From positions 1 through 8,833 of the forward strand of contig JAUWEO010000062.1 of assembly GCA_030608245.1 (NCBI GenBank): a DNA stretch of 8,833 nucleotides. Reading direction: 5' to 3'. This DNA comes from Candidatus Latescibacterota bacterium (GTDB taxonomy: Bacteria > Latescibacterota > MVCY01). Below the pieces are notes generated by a model that saw only the letters and a list, made by a program, of their open reading frames with translations, did no database searches and was not told the origin of the DNA. Positions 7,112 to 8,833 of this stretch are shown here, one piece after another (the stretch's first letter is position 1; each line of letters opens with the position of its first letter). Both the position numbers and the translations under genes were made by a program.

Positions 7112-8569
7112 ATGAACTTAAGTCGAATCAGACGAATCGTACAGATCGGAGCATTTCTGCTCTTTCTCTTCTTGTGGATTTGGTCAATTCCTTTTCTTTC
7201 CCTGGCTATTCCCTCCGACTTTTTCTTCCGGATAGATCCTCTGCTTAACTTAGGAGTTCTCCTGGCAACCAGGTCTGTCAGCCGGACAATGCTCTGGGCG
7301 GCAGGGCTGCTGTTGGCGACCCTGATCGGAGGCAGGTTCTTCTGCGGGTGGATCTGCCCCTTGGGGACAGCCCTTGATCTTTCCGACAAGGTTCTCCACC
7401 CCAGAGAACAGCTCTCAAAAAGAAACTACCGGCAACTGAAATACTATTTCCTCACATTGATACTTGCCTCTTCGCTGTTCGGGCTCACCCTGTTTCTGTT
7501 TTTCGATCCTATCTCTCTTCTAAGCAGAACCCTGACCTTGATCCTCTATCCGTTGGGCATTTTTGTGGTTAATGCGTTATCCTCCCTCACGGCCCCCCTG
7601 TTCATCAAGATAGGATTCGATTGGTATGGATCCTATTCACAGCCTGTGTTTGAATGTAAGTCCTCTATTATTACCTTGGGGATTATTCTGCTCATTATTG
7701 TCTTGGGCAGAGTAGAGCGGCGATTCTGGTGCCGGAATCTGTGTCCCTTAGGGGCGCTGTTGGGATTTGTTTCCCGAGTGGCCTTATTCAAGTGGGTGGT
7801 AAATCGGAAAAAGTGCGACGGCTGTTCTCTCTGTCTGCCAAAATGTCCTACAAGAGCGATAGAGGAGGATTTTCGTCTGCTCCCCGAAGAGTGCATACAG
7901 TGTGGCATCTGCTCTGCGGTCTGTCCCCAGGGGGCGATTGAGGTCAGGGTGAGATTACCCCTTGGTCCCCAGCCAGTTAGTTACAGTTCTTCTCGGAGGC
8001 TTCTCCTATTCTCTGCGGCTGCGGGAGTGGGAGTTGTCCTGGCTCTTCTTGCCAGGGTGAAGGTATTTGCTACCCGAGGGGCCAAGCCACTGCGGCCCCC
8101 TGGCAGTCTGCCGGAGGGGGAGTTTCTGGATCGGTGTGTCAGATGTGGGCAGTGTCTGAAGGCCTGCCCCACTGGTGGACTTCAGCCTGTCTTCTGGGAA
8201 GCTGGTCTTGAGGGTTTCGGCACCCCTCGGCTGGTTCCCCGCCGGGGCGGCTGTGAGAAAGAGTGTAATCTCTGTGGAGCCATCTGTCCAACCGGGGCTA
8301 TCCGCCACCTCTCCTTAGAGGAGAAACAGTCTACTAAATTGGGCACAGCGATTATCGACCGGAGCAGGTGCATCGCCTGGAGCCAGGGGAAGGTCTGTCT
8401 TGTCTGTGCTGAGGTATGTCCTTACGGGGCAATAGAGGTTCAACTTCCCTTGCGGCGGCCCTATGTGCTGGCAGGGGACTGCCGGGGCTGTGGTCTGTGC
8501 GAGCAGCACTGCCCGGTGGAGGGGGAGGCGGCGATTGTGGTCTATCCAGAGGAGCACGAACCTGGATAA
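7112..8569 (+). CDS. NapH-NapG-like fused membrane 4Fe-4S protein
   Basis: A 485-residue polyferredoxin combining two halves that are separate proteins in nap operons. Residues 1-285 resemble NapH: membrane segments near 9-30, 60-75, 110-132, 140-160 and 185-200; CGWICPLG (C78, C82) and CRNLCPLGAL (C207, C211); and two ferredoxin motifs (C235/238/241/245, C261/264/267/271). Residues 290-485 resemble NapG/MauM: a twin-arginine-like SSSRRLLLF (RR 295-296) with a hydrophobic stretch, RPPGSLPEGEFL, then four clusters at C342/345/348/352, C381/385/388/392, C420/429/432/436 and C457/460/463/467. The C-x8-C spacing of the third resembles C-x7-C in E. coli NapG. NapGH passes electrons from quinol to a periplasmic reductase; the acceptor here is unknown and no reductase gene is in the window. 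The ATG at 7112 is the first possible start (TAA at 7106) and has no obvious Shine-Dalgarno sequence. Confidence 0.88.
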   Translation: MNLSRIRRIVQIGAFLLFLFLWIWSIPFLSLAIPSDFFFRIDPLLNLGVLLATRSVSRTMLWAAGLLLATLIGGRFFCGWICPLGTALDLSDKVLHPREQLSKRNYRQLKYYFLTLILASSLFGLTLFLFFDPISLLSRTLTLILYPLGIFVVNALSSLTAPLFIKIGFDWYGSYSQPVFECKSSIITLGIILLIIVLGRVERRFWCRNLCPLGALLGFVSRVALFKWVVNRKKCDGCSLCLPKCPTRAIEEDFRLLPEECIQCGICSAVCPQGAIEVRVRLPLGPQPVSYSSSRRLLLFSAAAGVGVVLALLARVKVFATRGAKPLRPPGSLPEGEFLDRCVRCGQCLKACPTGGLQPVFWEAGLEGFGTPRLVPRRGGCEKECNLCGAICPTGAIRHLSLEEKQSTKLGTAIIDRSRCIAWSQGKVCLVCAEVCPYGAIEVQLPLRRPYVLAGDCRGCGLCEQHCPVEGEAAIVVYPEEHEPG

Positions 8570-8705
8570 ATCGCAGCGAGGATGATGATCATCTTTGTCC
8601 CGGAGATTCTCACCGGTAGCCACTGTAGGCGCAAACCGGTGTTTTTGCCCCTTATGGTCGCACGCAGGTCCTCAAGAGAATCTCCATCCTATGCCTTTTT
8701 TTCTC
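8570..8705. other. Intergenic 84-nt stem-bounded element with T-run
   Basis: After the Fe-S gene, GGAGATTCTC (8602-8611) and GAGAATCTCC (8676-8685) form a perfect 10-bp closing stem around 64 nt. Inside it, CACCGGT (8611-8617) and ACCGGTG (8635-8641) can form a 7-bp second helix that encloses a small GCC/GGC stem. Seven T residues follow at 8696-8702. The fold could be a terminator for the Fe-S gene, a structured RNA or a small palindromic repeat. It matches no riboswitch class I can confirm by eye. There is no reading frame of note in this stretch. Confidence 0.5.
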
Positions 8706-8734
8706 TTGACAAACAGGGCTGACCCTATTATTTT
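8706..8734 (+). promoter_or_regulatory. Putative sigma-70 type promoter
   Basis: A consensus -35 TTGACA (8706-8711) is followed after exactly 17 nt by TATTTT (8729-8734), a 4/6 match to the -10 box. Transcription would start near 8741 and run out of the window, probably into a gene beginning beyond 8833. The operator-like dyad directly downstream supports a real, regulated promoter. Confidence 0.55.
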
Positions 8735-8753
8735 TGACTAAACAGTTAGTTAA
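8734..8753. promoter_or_regulatory. TetR-type operator-like dyad at the predicted +1
   Basis: TTGACTAA-ACAG-TTAGTTAA is an inverted repeat whose 8-nt arms match at 7 of 8 positions around a 4-nt centre. It lies immediately after the -10 box and over the expected transcription start, where a bound repressor would block initiation. The ACTAA...TTAGT form is common for TetR-family repressor sites. The regulator itself is not in the window and may be the next gene. Confidence 0.5.
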
Positions 8754-8833
8754 TGACTATGGAGGTCAGATAATATGTAGAGTGAAAAAGACCCTCTCTC
8801 CCGAATGGAATCCTTGATTGTCGAACTATTTTT
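8754..8833 (+). other. Leader region of a gene beyond the window; no CDS called
   Basis: The last 80 bases follow the predicted promoter. GGAGGT (8761-8766) is well placed for ATG 8775, but the next codon is TAG, so this is only a start-stop pair. A later ATG at 8805 stays open to the end (nine residues, MESLIVELF) but has no ribosome binding site. Nothing here supports a coding call. Confidence 0.4.

Noticed and set aside
7981..8623. Several open frames on the - strand under the Fe-S gene and elsewhere
   Set aside because: They are antisense to well-supported coding sequence and rich in Pro/Arg/Ser with no family resemblance. They are reading-frame shadows.
8611..8685. Cobalamin riboswitch, suggested by GCCACTG
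   Set aside because: The other conserved cobalamin-riboswitch blocks are not seen in the right order, and no B12-related gene follows in the window.
8706..8731. TTGACA paired with TATTAT (8726-8731)
   Set aside because: The better-matching -10 leaves a spacer of only 14 nt. TATTTT at 8729 gives the normal 17 nt.
8805..8833. Start of a partial gene at ATG 8805
   Set aside because: Only nine codons are visible, with no ribosome binding site and no recognisable motif.

Overview
The window is a bacterial chromosomal segment with every recognisable gene on the + strand. MutS2, ribosomal protein S21, CvpA and DnaJ together mark it as bacterial. Base composition is intermediate. Intergenic repeats built from 9-10 nt words and a NapH-NapG fusion recall genomes of uncultivated anaerobic lineages, but the lineage cannot be fixed from sequence alone.

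Layout: (1) 2-616, the C-terminal two thirds of the chaperone DnaJ, cut by the window edge. (2) 654-2081, a GlcD/D-lactate-dehydrogenase-like flavoprotein. (3) 2082-2209, an intergenic inverted repeat with a 9-nt periodic word. (4) 2210-3577, a phosphomannomutase/phosphoglucomutase. (5) 3602-3772, a 56-codon rpsU gene with a very strong ribosome binding site, then a perfect 11-bp hairpin and a T7 run. (6) 3894-4487, a CvpA-family membrane protein overlapping (7) 4484-6844, mutS2, by ATGA. (8) 6846-7001, a start-less 51-codon reading frame resembling the C-terminus of a DUF362 protein, probably a gene remnant. (9) 7005-7071, a second periodic inverted repeat. (10) 7112-8569, a membrane iron-sulfur protein in which a NapH-like half is fused to a NapG/MauM-like half. 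(11) 8570-8833, a gene-free end holding an 84-nt stem-bounded element, a consensus-like promoter and a TetR-type operator-like dyad. These probably belong to a gene that starts beyond the window.

How the genes relate: the first part mixes housekeeping (protein folding, ribosome, sugar-phosphate metabolism) with one flavin oxidoreductase. DnaJ followed at some distance by rpsU recalls the dnaK-dnaJ...rpsU neighbourhood of Firmicutes, and cvpA-mutS2 is also a recurrent bacterial pairing. The NapH-NapG fusion is a membrane electron-transfer module. The DUF362 remnant just upstream suggests it once had a partner gene that has decayed.

No clearly new multi-gene system is visible. The most unusual items are the two periodic inverted repeats, the fused NapH-NapG protein beside a DUF362 remnant, the 84-nt structured element, and a perfect 13-bp hairpin inside mutS2.
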